Assembly: GCF_002933875.1 (NCBI RefSeq)
Contig: NZ_BFAV01000127.1
Coordinates: forward strand, 1 to 57,930
DNA length: 57,930 nt
Source: Desulfocucumis palustris
GTDB lineage: Bacteria; Bacillota; Desulfotomaculia; Desulfotomaculales; Desulfocucumaceae
Direction: 5' to 3'
Shown: piece by piece, positions 31,344 to 38,454 of the stretch
Layout: each line of letters starts with the position of its first letter
How positions within the stretch are numbered: the stretch's first letter is position 1
Notes under the pieces: generated by a model
What the model was told of the DNA's origin: nothing
What the model saw: the letters and a program-made list of their open reading frames with translations, nothing else
The model's database searches: none
Position numbers and translations under genes: made by a program

Positions 31344-32354
31344 ATGGCAGACTCAAACGAGGGAAGGCTTAAAATCCCCATATTCAGGATAGGCAGCTGG
31401 AAGCATCCTGCATACGGGGTAATTGAGGGTACCCAGGATAAATTTAACGGTTTTATTGAGAATTTCCGTAAGAATGTACTGGGCCGCCCTCCGTTTGTGC
31501 GCCTGGGACATACGAAGGATAATGCGGCTACCTTTGGAGATGCGCCCGCAGAAGCGTGGGTGTCGGAACTGATGCAGGAAGGCAACGTTTTGTACGCACT
31601 GGCCTGGCCAACAAATTCCAGCATTGTGGAAGCGGTAAAGAATAAGCGGTACCGCTTCGCCAGTCCGGAGTACAACCCCGATTACCTTGACAAGGAAACC
31701 GGTAATAAGGTGGGGCCGGTCCTGGAGGCTGTCGGGTTGACTAACGAGCCTTTTTTAACCCGGCTTCCGGAAACGGTAATGCTGGCTGACCCGCCTGACA
31801 CTATATATCTTGATCATGAGGAGGTTTTTAAAATGCCTGAAAACAACGATGCCATTAAGAAGCTGGCCGAAGGATTCGTTAAATTTTTTGACTTTCTGAA
31901 GCTGGGAAGCGCGGCAAATGCGGTATCCGCTGGATTGAGCGACGATGAGAAAAAGAAGCTTGCGGAAGTGGATGAGATGAAGGTCAAATTAGCCAGCGCA
32001 GAGCAACAACTGAAGGAAACTCAGTCAAAGGTGTCCCTGGCGGAACAAAACGCCTGGGCAAGTCAGGTGGAGGCGCGTTTAACCACTTTGGTTGCCGCTG
32101 GTGTTCCCCCGGCGATGTGCGACCAGGCAAAAACAATCCTGCTGGCCAACGCCGCCATGGGCACCACCATAATTAAGCTGGCCGACAACAAGGAAATTAC
32201 AATGGCGGAACAGGTATACGCCACCCTGGACGCGCTGCCTAAAGAGCATAGGATCCAGCTGTCTCAGATGGGAGCGCAGTCCAGCACCAAGCCCGGCCAG
32301 GCAACGGTCAAGGAATGCTATGGTGACGTTGTGCCCCAGTTGAGTGACAAGTGA
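31344..32354 (+). CDS. capsid maturation protease with scaffold (Mu gpI-like)
   Basis: A 336-residue protein with the Mu gpI protease fold in its first half: candidate catalytic H56 (RLGHTKD) and S107 (RFASPEY). The second half is a coiled-coil scaffold (about 200-245, KLASAEQQLKETQSKVSLAEQ). It would cleave the scaffold and head proteins during procapsid maturation. An internal start at 31833 yields the scaffold alone. Confidence 0.82.
   Translation: MADSNEGRLKIPIFRIGSWKHPAYGVIEGTQDKFNGFIENFRKNVLGRPPFVRLGHTKDNAATFGDAPAEAWVSELMQEGNVLYALAWPTNSSIVEAVKNKRYRFASPEYNPDYLDKETGNKVGPVLEAVGLTNEPFLTRLPETVMLADPPDTIYLDHEEVFKMPENNDAIKKLAEGFVKFFDFLKLGSAANAVSAGLSDDEKKKLAEVDEMKVKLASAEQQLKETQSKVSLAEQNAWASQVEARLTTLVAAGVPPAMCDQAKTILLANAAMGTTIIKLADNKEITMAEQVYATLDALPKEHRIQLSQMGAQSSTKPGQATVKECYGDVVPQLSDK
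31833..32354 (+). CDS. nested in-frame scaffold protein (Mu Z-like)
   Basis: A strong ribosome site GAGGAGG (31818-31824) lies eight bases before the in-frame ATG 31833 (codon 164 of the protease gene; MPENNDAIKKL). The 173-residue product is the protease-free scaffold, as Z is within I of Mu and Nu3 within C of lambda. This gives excess scaffold over protease. Confidence 0.8.
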   Translation: MPENNDAIKKLAEGFVKFFDFLKLGSAANAVSAGLSDDEKKKLAEVDEMKVKLASAEQQLKETQSKVSLAEQNAWASQVEARLTTLVAAGVPPAMCDQAKTILLANAAMGTTIIKLADNKEITMAEQVYATLDALPKEHRIQLSQMGAQSSTKPGQATVKECYGDVVPQLSDK

Positions 32355-32691
32355 TCTGTTATCCAGGTGTTACTTTGGTGTTATTAAGCGTTACAGCGGC
32401 GTTACTAAGTGTTACTTAAAAAAGTAGGTCCAAATACCTTTCAAGGGATGTGCTTTTGTCAGAAGGCAAATAAAAGCGTCTGAGAAGCATTTTAAAATAA
32501 TTACGACAACCAATAAATGGTTCTAATAATCATCTTAAAGAGGCAAAAAACCTTCTAAGCCTTGGGAATAAAGGAAGTAACGCCTATAACACCATGGTGT
32601 TAGAAAAGTGTTACCTAAGCGTTATCGACTGTTATTGAACTGTTACCAACGTTATGGAGCCATTTCAAGCAATATTAAAGGAGTGGATAGA
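32355..32691. repeat. non-coding gap with two helically phased GTTA arrays
   Basis: The only long non-coding gap of the late operon. Array 1: heptamers (G/C)(T/C)GTTA(C/T) start at 32356, 32367, 32378, 32388, 32399 and 32409 (steps 11, 11, 10, 11, 10). Array 2: starts at 32597, 32608, 32619, 32629, 32640 and 32649 (steps 11, 11, 10, 11, 9), preceded by two inverted units at 32577 and 32586 and including the palindrome TAACACCATGGTGTTA (32587-32602). About 160 AT-rich bases separate them. Mu carries its strong gyrase site at the same place, between G/I and T. Confidence 0.85.
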
Positions 32692-34023
32692 ATGCCTATT
32701 GAGGATATTACTGCCCTTGGCACGACGGTTCTGACCGACTTGGCGAGAACTTTTGAAAACCATAAATCAAATGTCGGTGTATTTCTTCCTCCCCGGGAAG
32801 TCCCGGCGGCAAAAGTTGAGACGGAAAGAATATACGGCGGCGTGGGTATGGCCCCGACCGTAACCCCTGGCCAACCTGATGTGTTCGGAGAAAATTCGAA
32901 ATTTGAAAAGACGGCTGTTGATCCGGTATTCAGCCGTGAGTCGTTCAGCGTTGATACCAATACCCTGAACAGTCTGCGCATGCCCGGAACCCTGAATGAG
33001 AAATATGGCCGCCAGTATGTTGCCGACGAAATGAAACGCTATGTTGCCCGGAATGACTTGCTTTTCGACTTTTTGAAAACGCAGATGCTGCAGGGCGGCG
33101 TGGATTATACCGACCCCCGGACCAACAAACGGACGCAGCTGAGTGCCGGCATCCCGGCCAGCCACATAATAACGGACGTCCCCACCACCGACTGGGATGA
33201 TTCCGATGCGCCTGTTATCGATGACCTGGAGGAAATAAAGCTGCTGATAAAAGATGACGGCAAGGTTTCCCCTACTCATATAATGATGAATTCCATACGC
33301 CGCTCCAAGTTGTCCCGGAACAAACAGGTCCTGGCCCGGGGTGAATCGGCCAGGGATACAGGATTTGTGGTATTCAAGGATGGGGAGCTTGCCAGGATTT
33401 CCGGGCTGGAGATTGTGGTGCAGGATACCGTGTACGAAGCCTTAAGCCCAGCAAGCGTGCCCACCGCCACAATAACCATTACCGAGGCCGAGCCCGCTGA
33501 AGGGGATAACATTTATATTACGGCTGGCGGCGTAAAAACCGGAACATATACAGCGGTGGCCGGCGAAACAGCTCAAAACGTTGCAGCGAACCTGTCCAAT
33601 TTTGTCAACGGCAATCCTGCCATTCCGGTTGTGGCCACCGTGGCCGGGGCGGTGATTACCCTGACGCCCAAATATCATTTGCAGAACCAGAGCTTGGCCA
33701 TTTCCACTACGGGAAATATAACCGCCACTGTGGCCGGCTCCCCTCTTGCCGTCTCCAGCAGCGGCCTGGTAAAAGCCGTAACCAAGATGGTGCCTGACCA
33801 CAAAATTGTGGTTGCCTGCCAGTCTTTCGGCGGCGACCCCCTGGGGCGCACCGACTACGTCATGGGAGAACACCCCCAGGGCAAGCCGGGTATTTGGAGC
33901 CGGGCGGCTGACACGGTACCGCCTGCGGCCCCCGGGGTGCTGGTCCAGGTTGGCCGGGCCGGCATGCCCTACCTGCTGCACCCGGACTGGGTAGTGGTCA
34001 GGGACGTTGCCGAGGCGTCATAA
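32692..34023 (+). CDS. major capsid protein with inserted beta domain
   Basis: A 443-residue protein starting at ATG 32692 behind AAAGGAGTGG. The two capsid parts (about 1-255 and 360-443) fit a phage major capsid protein of the gpE-like class: PPREVPAAKVETERIYGG near the start and MPYLLHPDWVVVRDV at the end. Residues about 258-356 are an inserted beta-rich domain (GDNIYITAGGVKTGTYTAVAG) resembling repeats seen in phage surface proteins, so the shell may carry an outward decoration. Confidence 0.8.
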   Translation: MPIEDITALGTTVLTDLARTFENHKSNVGVFLPPREVPAAKVETERIYGGVGMAPTVTPGQPDVFGENSKFEKTAVDPVFSRESFSVDTNTLNSLRMPGTLNEKYGRQYVADEMKRYVARNDLLFDFLKTQMLQGGVDYTDPRTNKRTQLSAGIPASHIITDVPTTDWDDSDAPVIDDLEEIKLLIKDDGKVSPTHIMMNSIRRSKLSRNKQVLARGESARDTGFVVFKDGELARISGLEIVVQDTVYEALSPASVPTATITITEAEPAEGDNIYITAGGVKTGTYTAVAGETAQNVAANLSNFVNGNPAIPVVATVAGAVITLTPKYHLQNQSLAISTTGNITATVAGSPLAVSSSGLVKAVTKMVPDHKIVVACQSFGGDPLGRTDYVMGEHPQGKPGIWSRAADTVPPAAPGVLVQVGRAGMPYLLHPDWVVVRDVAEAS

Positions 34024-34034
34024 TACAACTTTGT

Positions 34035-34083
34035 GAGGTGATAGGCAGCGGCTCTAAAAATAAGAGCCGCTGCCGCCTATATG
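34035..34083 (+). promoter_or_regulatory. ribosome site folded onto its start codon by a hairpin
   Basis: GAGGTG (34035-34040) is 40 bases before ATG 34081. Between them is a perfect 12-bp stem, GGCAGCGGCTCT (34044-34055) with AGAGCCGCTGCC (34063-34074), and a 7-base loop AAAAATA. Folding leaves nine bases (3 + 6) between ribosome site and start, the normal spacing. No other ribosome site precedes this gene. A hairpin inside the ribosome site that brings its parts together is known in phage T4 gene 38. Confidence 0.65.
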
Positions 34084-34512
34084 TACTGTGCCGCTGAAAA
34101 ACTGCGGGAAACGAACGAACTGCTGGCTGATGCCGAAATGTTTCCCGATGAAAAGATTACGCCTGCAATAACCAAAGCGCAGGCCAGAATTGACACTGTG
34201 CTTTCCAAACGGTACAAAACACCGCTTGCGGCTCCGGTTCCCGGAATCATTGAATCCATCACCCAGGACATGGCTGTGGGGTTCGTGCTGGCGGATAACT
34301 TCGCCAGCCGGCCAAGCCAGGAGTTGATCAGTCTTAGTAATCAGTATCTGAAACGGGCGGAAGCCGACCTGTTGAACGCCGTGAATGAAATGCTCCTGGA
34401 CGGACTCCCCGGCATTGAACTGACACAAAACCCGAATTCCACCGGACAGCCGGCCATGAGAACCACAACCCCCGGTAAAAGCCCGGTGGAGGCGATGTTG
34501 GGACAATGGTAA
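34081..34512 (+). CDS. Mu gp36-like DUF1320 head-tail connector protein
   Basis: A 143-residue protein with the DUF1320 pattern (KLRETNELL...ITPAITKAQARIDTVLSKRYKTPL...IESITQDMAVGFVL). In Mu the gp36 gene follows the major head gene, as here. It probably forms part of the connector between portal and tail. Its start depends on the hairpin ribosome site described at 34035. It overlaps the next gene by 7 bases. Confidence 0.7.
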   Translation: MYCAAEKLRETNELLADAEMFPDEKITPAITKAQARIDTVLSKRYKTPLAAPVPGIIESITQDMAVGFVLADNFASRPSQELISLSNQYLKRAEADLLNAVNEMLLDGLPGIELTQNPNSTGQPAMRTTTPGKSPVEAMLGQW

Positions 34513-35111
34513 AGCTGTACATAAAGGAAAAAGGGCTGGATACGGTTGCGAATGTGATTGCCAGCATGGCGGCCCGGGGCAATAATACCAAACCCCTAAT
34601 GGGGCGCATCAGCAATATCATGCTCTTGTCCGTAGCCAGAAACTTTGAAGCCGAGGGACGGCCCACGAAGTGGAAACCCCTTTCCCCTCTTACCCAGGAG
34701 ATATACAGCGGCAGGCTGTTGGATAGGCTTAAAGCCACAGCCGGGTATCAAAAGATAAAAAAAGATGCGACCAGAGAGCGGCGGGAATCGGCGTATATTC
34801 AAAAGCACGGCAGTAAACTGCTGCAGCAGTCAGGAGACTTGAGAAAGTCAATAGTAATCGGGAAAATCACCAGGGAAAGCGCCGAAGTCGGTTCTCCCCT
34901 GGTATATGCGAGGATTCACGCTTTGGGCGGGGTCATAAGACCAAAGACCAAAAGATCTTTATTAATTCCCCTCGGCTCCGGGAAATATCTGAGGGTTACG
35001 AAAGTAACAATTCCGGCAAGAAATTACCTCGAACTCCAGGATGAGGACGGGGTTACCATAATGATGGCTACAAAGGATTACCTGCTGGAGGCTGCATATG
35101 AACGGTCCTGA
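34506..35111 (+). CDS. virion morphogenesis protein (Mu gpG / P2 gpS-like)
   Basis: A 201-residue protein of the tail-completion family: RPTKWKPLSPLTQEIY, LQQSGDLRKSIVIG and VYARIHALGG are its usual signature segments. It acts in joining or completing heads and tails. In Mu, G lies upstream of I; here it follows the capsid and gp36-like genes, a local order change. Confidence 0.8.
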   Translation: MVKLYIKEKGLDTVANVIASMAARGNNTKPLMGRISNIMLLSVARNFEAEGRPTKWKPLSPLTQEIYSGRLLDRLKATAGYQKIKKDATRERRESAYIQKHGSKLLQQSGDLRKSIVIGKITRESAEVGSPLVYARIHALGGVIRPKTKRSLLIPLGSGKYLRVTKVTIPARNYLELQDEDGVTIMMATKDYLLEAAYERS

Positions 35112-35565
35112 ACTGATTGACTTGGTTCACGATATCCTGAGAGATTCCACAGAGCTATCCGAAATTAAGGATTGGAAAAAGGTTACCGGGCTGATTACCC
35201 TGAAGGCTCCCGGGTGCAGCATTGGCATTGACAAAGAGGAATTCGACGAATACACCCGGGATTTGGATGAGGTTACGGCCCATATGCGTTTGGTTCTGTG
35301 GGTCAAGCACACGGATCCTATCGTGGGTGAGGCTCAAATACGACTATACGCCCAAGCTTGCAGGCTGATATTAACTTCAAGCAGGACTCTGGGCGGCGCG
35401 GTGGATGACAGCTTTGTTAAAAGTATTGAATATGCGACCGCTGATGCCGAGAAAAGCCTTATTCAGCACCTGGCGGAAATTGATTACCGGGTTACCTATT
35501 ATTCCGAAAGAACCCTGCCGGAGGAGTTAAACCCGGTTGAATCCGTCAATAACGACTTTGATTAA
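35098..35565 (+). CDS. Mu gp37-like (DUF1834) tail terminator candidate
   Basis: A 155-residue protein with the alpha/beta pattern of tail terminator proteins (SELSEIKDW near the start, then a central MRLVLWVKHTDP beta strand and RLYAQACRLILTSSRTLGG helix). Position between the G-like gene and the tail sheath corresponds to Mu gp37. It overlaps the previous gene by 14 bases. Confidence 0.65.
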   Translation: MNGPELIDLVHDILRDSTELSEIKDWKKVTGLITLKAPGCSIGIDKEEFDEYTRDLDEVTAHMRLVLWVKHTDPIVGEAQIRLYAQACRLILTSSRTLGGAVDDSFVKSIEYATADAEKSLIQHLAEIDYRVTYYSERTLPEELNPVESVNNDFD

Positions 35566-35596
35566 ATGTAAAAATATCAGAAAGTGGTGAAAAAAT

Positions 35597-37006
35597 ATGG
35601 CTCGGGAGTACATCACCCCCAGGGTGTCGATTGATGAGAGCGATGTGGGGCCACGGCCAACGCCGTCAGTGAGCCTTTCAAGAATCGGCATTGTGGGCAC
35701 CTTTTCCCGGGGACCGGTAAATGAGCCGGTTCTTGTGGGTTCTCTTGACCAGCTTGTGACCACATTTGGAGAGCATAAGGACGGCCTGACCGGGTACCTG
35801 TCCATGCTGGGGGCTCTGGCCCAGGGGGCCAATGATTTTTATGTTATTCGGACAGGCGGGTCATCTATTGCCAGCGCCTCAAAAACACTCCAGGATTCCA
35901 CACCGGCCAATTCCGTGGTGATTGTGGCAAATACCCCCGGCAGTTGGGCGAATGACCTTAAGGTGGCTGTGGCCTCCGGCACCACCGGAGGCACCTTCAA
36001 GCTGATAATAACCTACGGCACCCAGCAGGAAACCTTTGATAATCTGACCCTGGATAACGTTGCATCCAAAGTGTCGTCACAGTTTGTTTCCGCCGCAAAA
36101 GTTTCAGGCGCCACAAATATCCCGGCTAACCTTTCCTCCACCCCACTTGCCGGAGGGGATGACGGCGTAACAACAACGGATGCGGATTATGTTGGCACCA
36201 TTGATGTAAACGGGAACAGGTCCGGATTAAAGGTGCTGGAGACTGTCCGCTGCGCCATTGTTATATGCGCCCAACAGTACAGCACTACAATCAGAAATGC
36301 CCTGCTTACGCACTGCGCCAATATGACAATAGACTTCGGTCTGAGAATGGCAGTATTAAATATCAATAAAGGCGTCACACCAACCCAGGCCGTGGCGGAA
36401 ACAGCGGCCATGGACAGTATGCGCGGCATACTCACGTACCCCTGGGTGGAACTCAGCGACCTGGCCGGCGACCTGGTTGCCCCGGACGGTATTTACGCCG
36501 GGCGGCTTTCGGTTCTGGATGCAGCCGCATCGCCCAGCAACAAATTCATAACGGGGATAAACAAAACGGAGCGGTTTCTGGCCGGCGCGGAGCTCAACGC
36601 TCTGACCCAGGCGAGAGTAAGCCCCATATCACTGGTTGAGGGCAGGGGGTTTCGGTTCCGGAACGGGGTCACCCTCTCCAGTGACCCGGCCTGGGCGCAG
36701 ACAAATATTCGCCGGCAATTTGACCAGTTGGAAATGGAGATTTATGGTGCCACCCAGTGGGCAATCAGCGAAAACAACACGGAAAAGCTCCGGGAAGCCA
36801 TGGCGGCGCAGATTGACAATTACCTGGTGGGTAAGAAAATGCGCGGGGAAATATATGATTTCAAGCCTACCATTTGCGACGACACCAACAATACCCCCGA
36901 AACTATCCAGGCCAGGATCCTGAATACCACCATCAGGGTGCGCCCCCTGTATGCCGCCGACTACATCGACCACAGGATTCAGCGCCTGGTCGGAAACGAG
37001 GAGTGA
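35597..37006 (+). CDS. contractile tail sheath protein (Mu gpL-like)
   Basis: A 469-residue sheath subunit: REYITPRVSIDESDVGPRPTPSVSLSRIGIVGTFSRGPVNEPV is the usual N-terminal region with the handshake strand, and the C-terminal RQFDQLEMEIYGATQWAISEN...LNTTIRVRPLYAADYI is the conserved sheath core. A middle insertion (about 95-190) is the variable outer domain. It proves a contractile, myovirus-type tail. Confidence 0.9.
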   Translation: MAREYITPRVSIDESDVGPRPTPSVSLSRIGIVGTFSRGPVNEPVLVGSLDQLVTTFGEHKDGLTGYLSMLGALAQGANDFYVIRTGGSSIASASKTLQDSTPANSVVIVANTPGSWANDLKVAVASGTTGGTFKLIITYGTQQETFDNLTLDNVASKVSSQFVSAAKVSGATNIPANLSSTPLAGGDDGVTTTDADYVGTIDVNGNRSGLKVLETVRCAIVICAQQYSTTIRNALLTHCANMTIDFGLRMAVLNINKGVTPTQAVAETAAMDSMRGILTYPWVELSDLAGDLVAPDGIYAGRLSVLDAAASPSNKFITGINKTERFLAGAELNALTQARVSPISLVEGRGFRFRNGVTLSSDPAWAQTNIRRQFDQLEMEIYGATQWAISENNTEKLREAMAAQIDNYLVGKKMRGEIYDFKPTICDDTNNTPETIQARILNTTIRVRPLYAADYIDHRIQRLVGNEE

Positions 37007-37011
37007 TAAGC

Positions 37012-37218
37012 TTGTACAGGGTTAAGGACGGCTGCCCCGGATGCGGGGCCTGCACCGCTGCCTGCCCGGTGGGGGCCATTGCCCAAGGCCCCGGCCTGGC
37101 GGTGACAATCGGCTCGGATTGCGTCAGCTGCGGGGTGTGTAAAAGAGTTTGCCCCATAGGGCTTATAGAAAAATCCCCGGAGGAGGATTCTGATGAAAAA
37201 ACCGATTCAGGGCTTTGA
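37012..37218 (+). CDS. two-cluster [4Fe-4S] ferredoxin in the tail operon
   Basis: A 68-residue protein starting with TTG 37012 after CGAGGAGTG, five bases beyond the tail-sheath stop. It has two perfect CxxCxxCxxxCP motifs, C8-C11-C14-C18 and C37-C40-C43-C47, the signature of clostridial-type 2[4Fe-4S] ferredoxins. The end overlaps the tail tube gene by 26 bases, so it is translated with the virion genes. Ferredoxins are not standard tail-operon members. It could be a structural Fe-S protein of the virion, an electron carrier made late in infection, or a captured host gene. The acidic tail (EEDSDEKTD) is normal for ferredoxins. Confidence 0.85.
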   Translation: MYRVKDGCPGCGACTAACPVGAIAQGPGLAVTIGSDCVSCGVCKRVCPIGLIEKSPEEDSDEKTDSGL

Positions 37219-37627
37219 TGTGAGCGTCCAGGTGATAGGCTCCGGCGGGCCGGAGCTTGCCGGGGAATATCAGGAAGCTGAGTTCTCCGTAAAAAATGAA
37301 TTGGAAGAGTACCTTGAACTGGGGGAAAGGATAGCCCAGCTCTTGGACGGAGAAGTGAAAATTGAAGGGAAACTTAAAAAGGGATGGATGTCTCTAAACG
37401 TGGTGGAGTCTGCTTTTGGTTCCGGTACTCTGCGCCGGGGGGAGAGGCTGCCGGCAAGCCCCCGGTTTGTAATCACCTTTAGCATAAAGGCGAAAGAAAA
37501 AGGTCTTTCCGGACGCTATAAGTTTGAACAGGCAATTTTCCCAGAGCTTTCAATCAGCATTGCTGCCGGTAAAGGTGTTGTAAAAAAAGATTTGTCCTTC
37601 CGGGCGGAGGGACTTACGGAAGCCTGA
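37193..37627 (+). CDS. tail tube protein (Mu gpM-like)
   Basis: A 144-residue protein starting at ATG 37193 behind GGAGGAGG. The beta-rich pattern (GFDVSVQVIGSG, GEYQEAEFSVKNELEEYLELGERIAQLLDG) is that of phage tail tube proteins, and it lies after the sheath and before the tail chaperone genes, the fixed order in contractile-tailed phages. It forms the inner tube. Confidence 0.75.
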   Translation: MKKPIQGFDVSVQVIGSGGPELAGEYQEAEFSVKNELEEYLELGERIAQLLDGEVKIEGKLKKGWMSLNVVESAFGSGTLRRGERLPASPRFVITFSIKAKEKGLSGRYKFEQAIFPELSISIAAGKGVVKKDLSFRAEGLTEA

Positions 37628-37667
37628 GCACTGATTTAAAACAAAGTGTTAACGAGGAGGTAACAAA

Positions 37668-38051
37668 ATGGCTCAAACTAAAATGGTTTACGGTCCTCTG
37701 GAACTGCCCAGCGGCGCACAAATCAAATTCCGCGCCCCTCTCGGTCTTGACCGTACCAATGTGCTGCAAATGACTGAAATATCCAGGGATAGCGCCATAT
37801 CTGACGCCATGCTGGTGGATGATTATGTTGCGGCGAAGTGTGTGACTGAGGTGGACGGGAAACAGACTGACGGGGATTATAAGCGGCTAATGAATGACTG
37901 GCCGCAGCAAGATATAATGTTTTACCGGGTGGTTTTCGAAAGCATGTTTGGGATAAATGAGGATGCAATGAACCGGGCCAAGGAGGCGGCAGCTTTTTTG
38001 CTGAAAGGGCAGACCTATACCGGTGGATCCAGCTCGGCAAGCACGGTGTAA
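37668..38051 (+). CDS. tail assembly chaperone (Mu gp41-like, frame-0 product)
   Basis: A 127-residue protein starting at ATG 37668 after GAGGAGG. It begins KMVYGPLELPSGAQIKFRAPLG, an opening usual for Mu gp41-like chaperones, and has an acidic helical second half. It would bind the tape measure during tail assembly. A slippery heptamer T TTT TTG (37994-38000) near its end allows a -1 shift to the longer product. Confidence 0.75.
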   Translation: MAQTKMVYGPLELPSGAQIKFRAPLGLDRTNVLQMTEISRDSAISDAMLVDDYVAAKCVTEVDGKQTDGDYKRLMNDWPQQDIMFYRVVFESMFGINEDAMNRAKEAAAFLLKGQTYTGGSSSASTV

Positions 38052-38155
38052 GTTTTGAGTCATGGCTGGCCAGGACCGATGTTGAACGGGAAGCGATATG
38101 GCTGGCGTTTGAGTGGATGGCGGAACAAATAAATGATGAAACCCCAGGGGATTGA
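37668..38155 (+). CDS. frameshifted tail assembly chaperone (gp41-gp41')
   Basis: After 111 frame-0 codons, a -1 shift at T TTT TTG (37994-38000) continues as AERADLYRWIQLGKHGVSFESW and ends at TGA 38153-38155, giving 162 residues. The extension (SFESWLARTDVEREAIWLAFEWM) is typical of the G-T type second tail chaperone. A very stable hairpin at 38138-38169 overlaps its end; it is too far downstream to be the usual stimulator. Confidence 0.7.
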
Positions 38156-38169
38156 GCCCCTGGGGTTTC
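38138..38169. terminator. strong hairpin at the end of the chaperone frame
   Basis: GAAACCCCAGGGG (38138-38150), loop ATTGAG, and CCCCTGGGGTTTC (38157-38169) form a perfect 13-bp stem. It separates the chaperone gene from the minus-strand gene at 38177. It lacks a T-run on either strand, so it is more a barrier or processing site for both transcripts than a textbook terminator. Confidence 0.55.
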
Positions 38170-38176
38170 AATGAAG

Positions 38177-38395
38177 TTAATCTGTTCCATTTTTTTGTTT
38201 AAGTTTGGCTTTGTTGTAGCTCTCATTGATGGCAAAAAAAGCTATTACGGAATTACCTATAAACCATATCCATAGAGGACCGCCAAAAAAGTTACTGCCA
38301 ATGGATGAAAGTATGTATACAAGGAAAATGGCTACCGGTATTCCGACCAATAGATACAAACCTAAATTTAAAAGATTATTAATTAAGCTAAACAT
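38177..38395 (-). CDS. small membrane protein on the opposite strand (moron candidate)
   Basis: A 72-residue protein with two membrane helices (about 10-30 and 36-56) and a basic C-terminus (NKAKLKQK). ATG 38395 follows GAGGTGATAATGT. It is the only minus-strand gene in the late region, lies between the chaperone and tape-measure genes and is more AT-rich, so it looks like a moron: a gene with its own expression in the lysogen. Exclusion of other phages is a common role for such membrane proteins; unproven here. Confidence 0.6.
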   Translation of the reverse strand: MFSLINNLLNLGLYLLVGIPVAIFLVYILSSIGSNFFGGPLWIWFIGNSVIAFFAINESYNKAKLKQKNGTD

Positions 38396-38454
38396 ACATT
38401 ATCACCTCGTTCAAAGTTTACACAATTCACCAAAAATAGTAAAGGGTGAATTTG

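Noticed and set aside
32355..32691. CRISPR-like repeats in the mid-prophage gap
   Set aside because: Units are only 7 bases with 3-4-base spacers and one-turn phasing, quite unlike CRISPR repeats and spacers.
33442..33981. Long minus-strand open frame of 179 codons inside the major capsid gene
   Set aside because: It mirrors the GC-rich codons of the capsid gene, has no ribosome site and is Gly/His/Arg-rich in the manner of shadow frames.
38396..38454. A minus-strand promoter for the small membrane protein
   Set aside because: TTTACT-N17-TAAACT can be drawn, but each half matches the consensus in only four of six bases and the leader would be very short.
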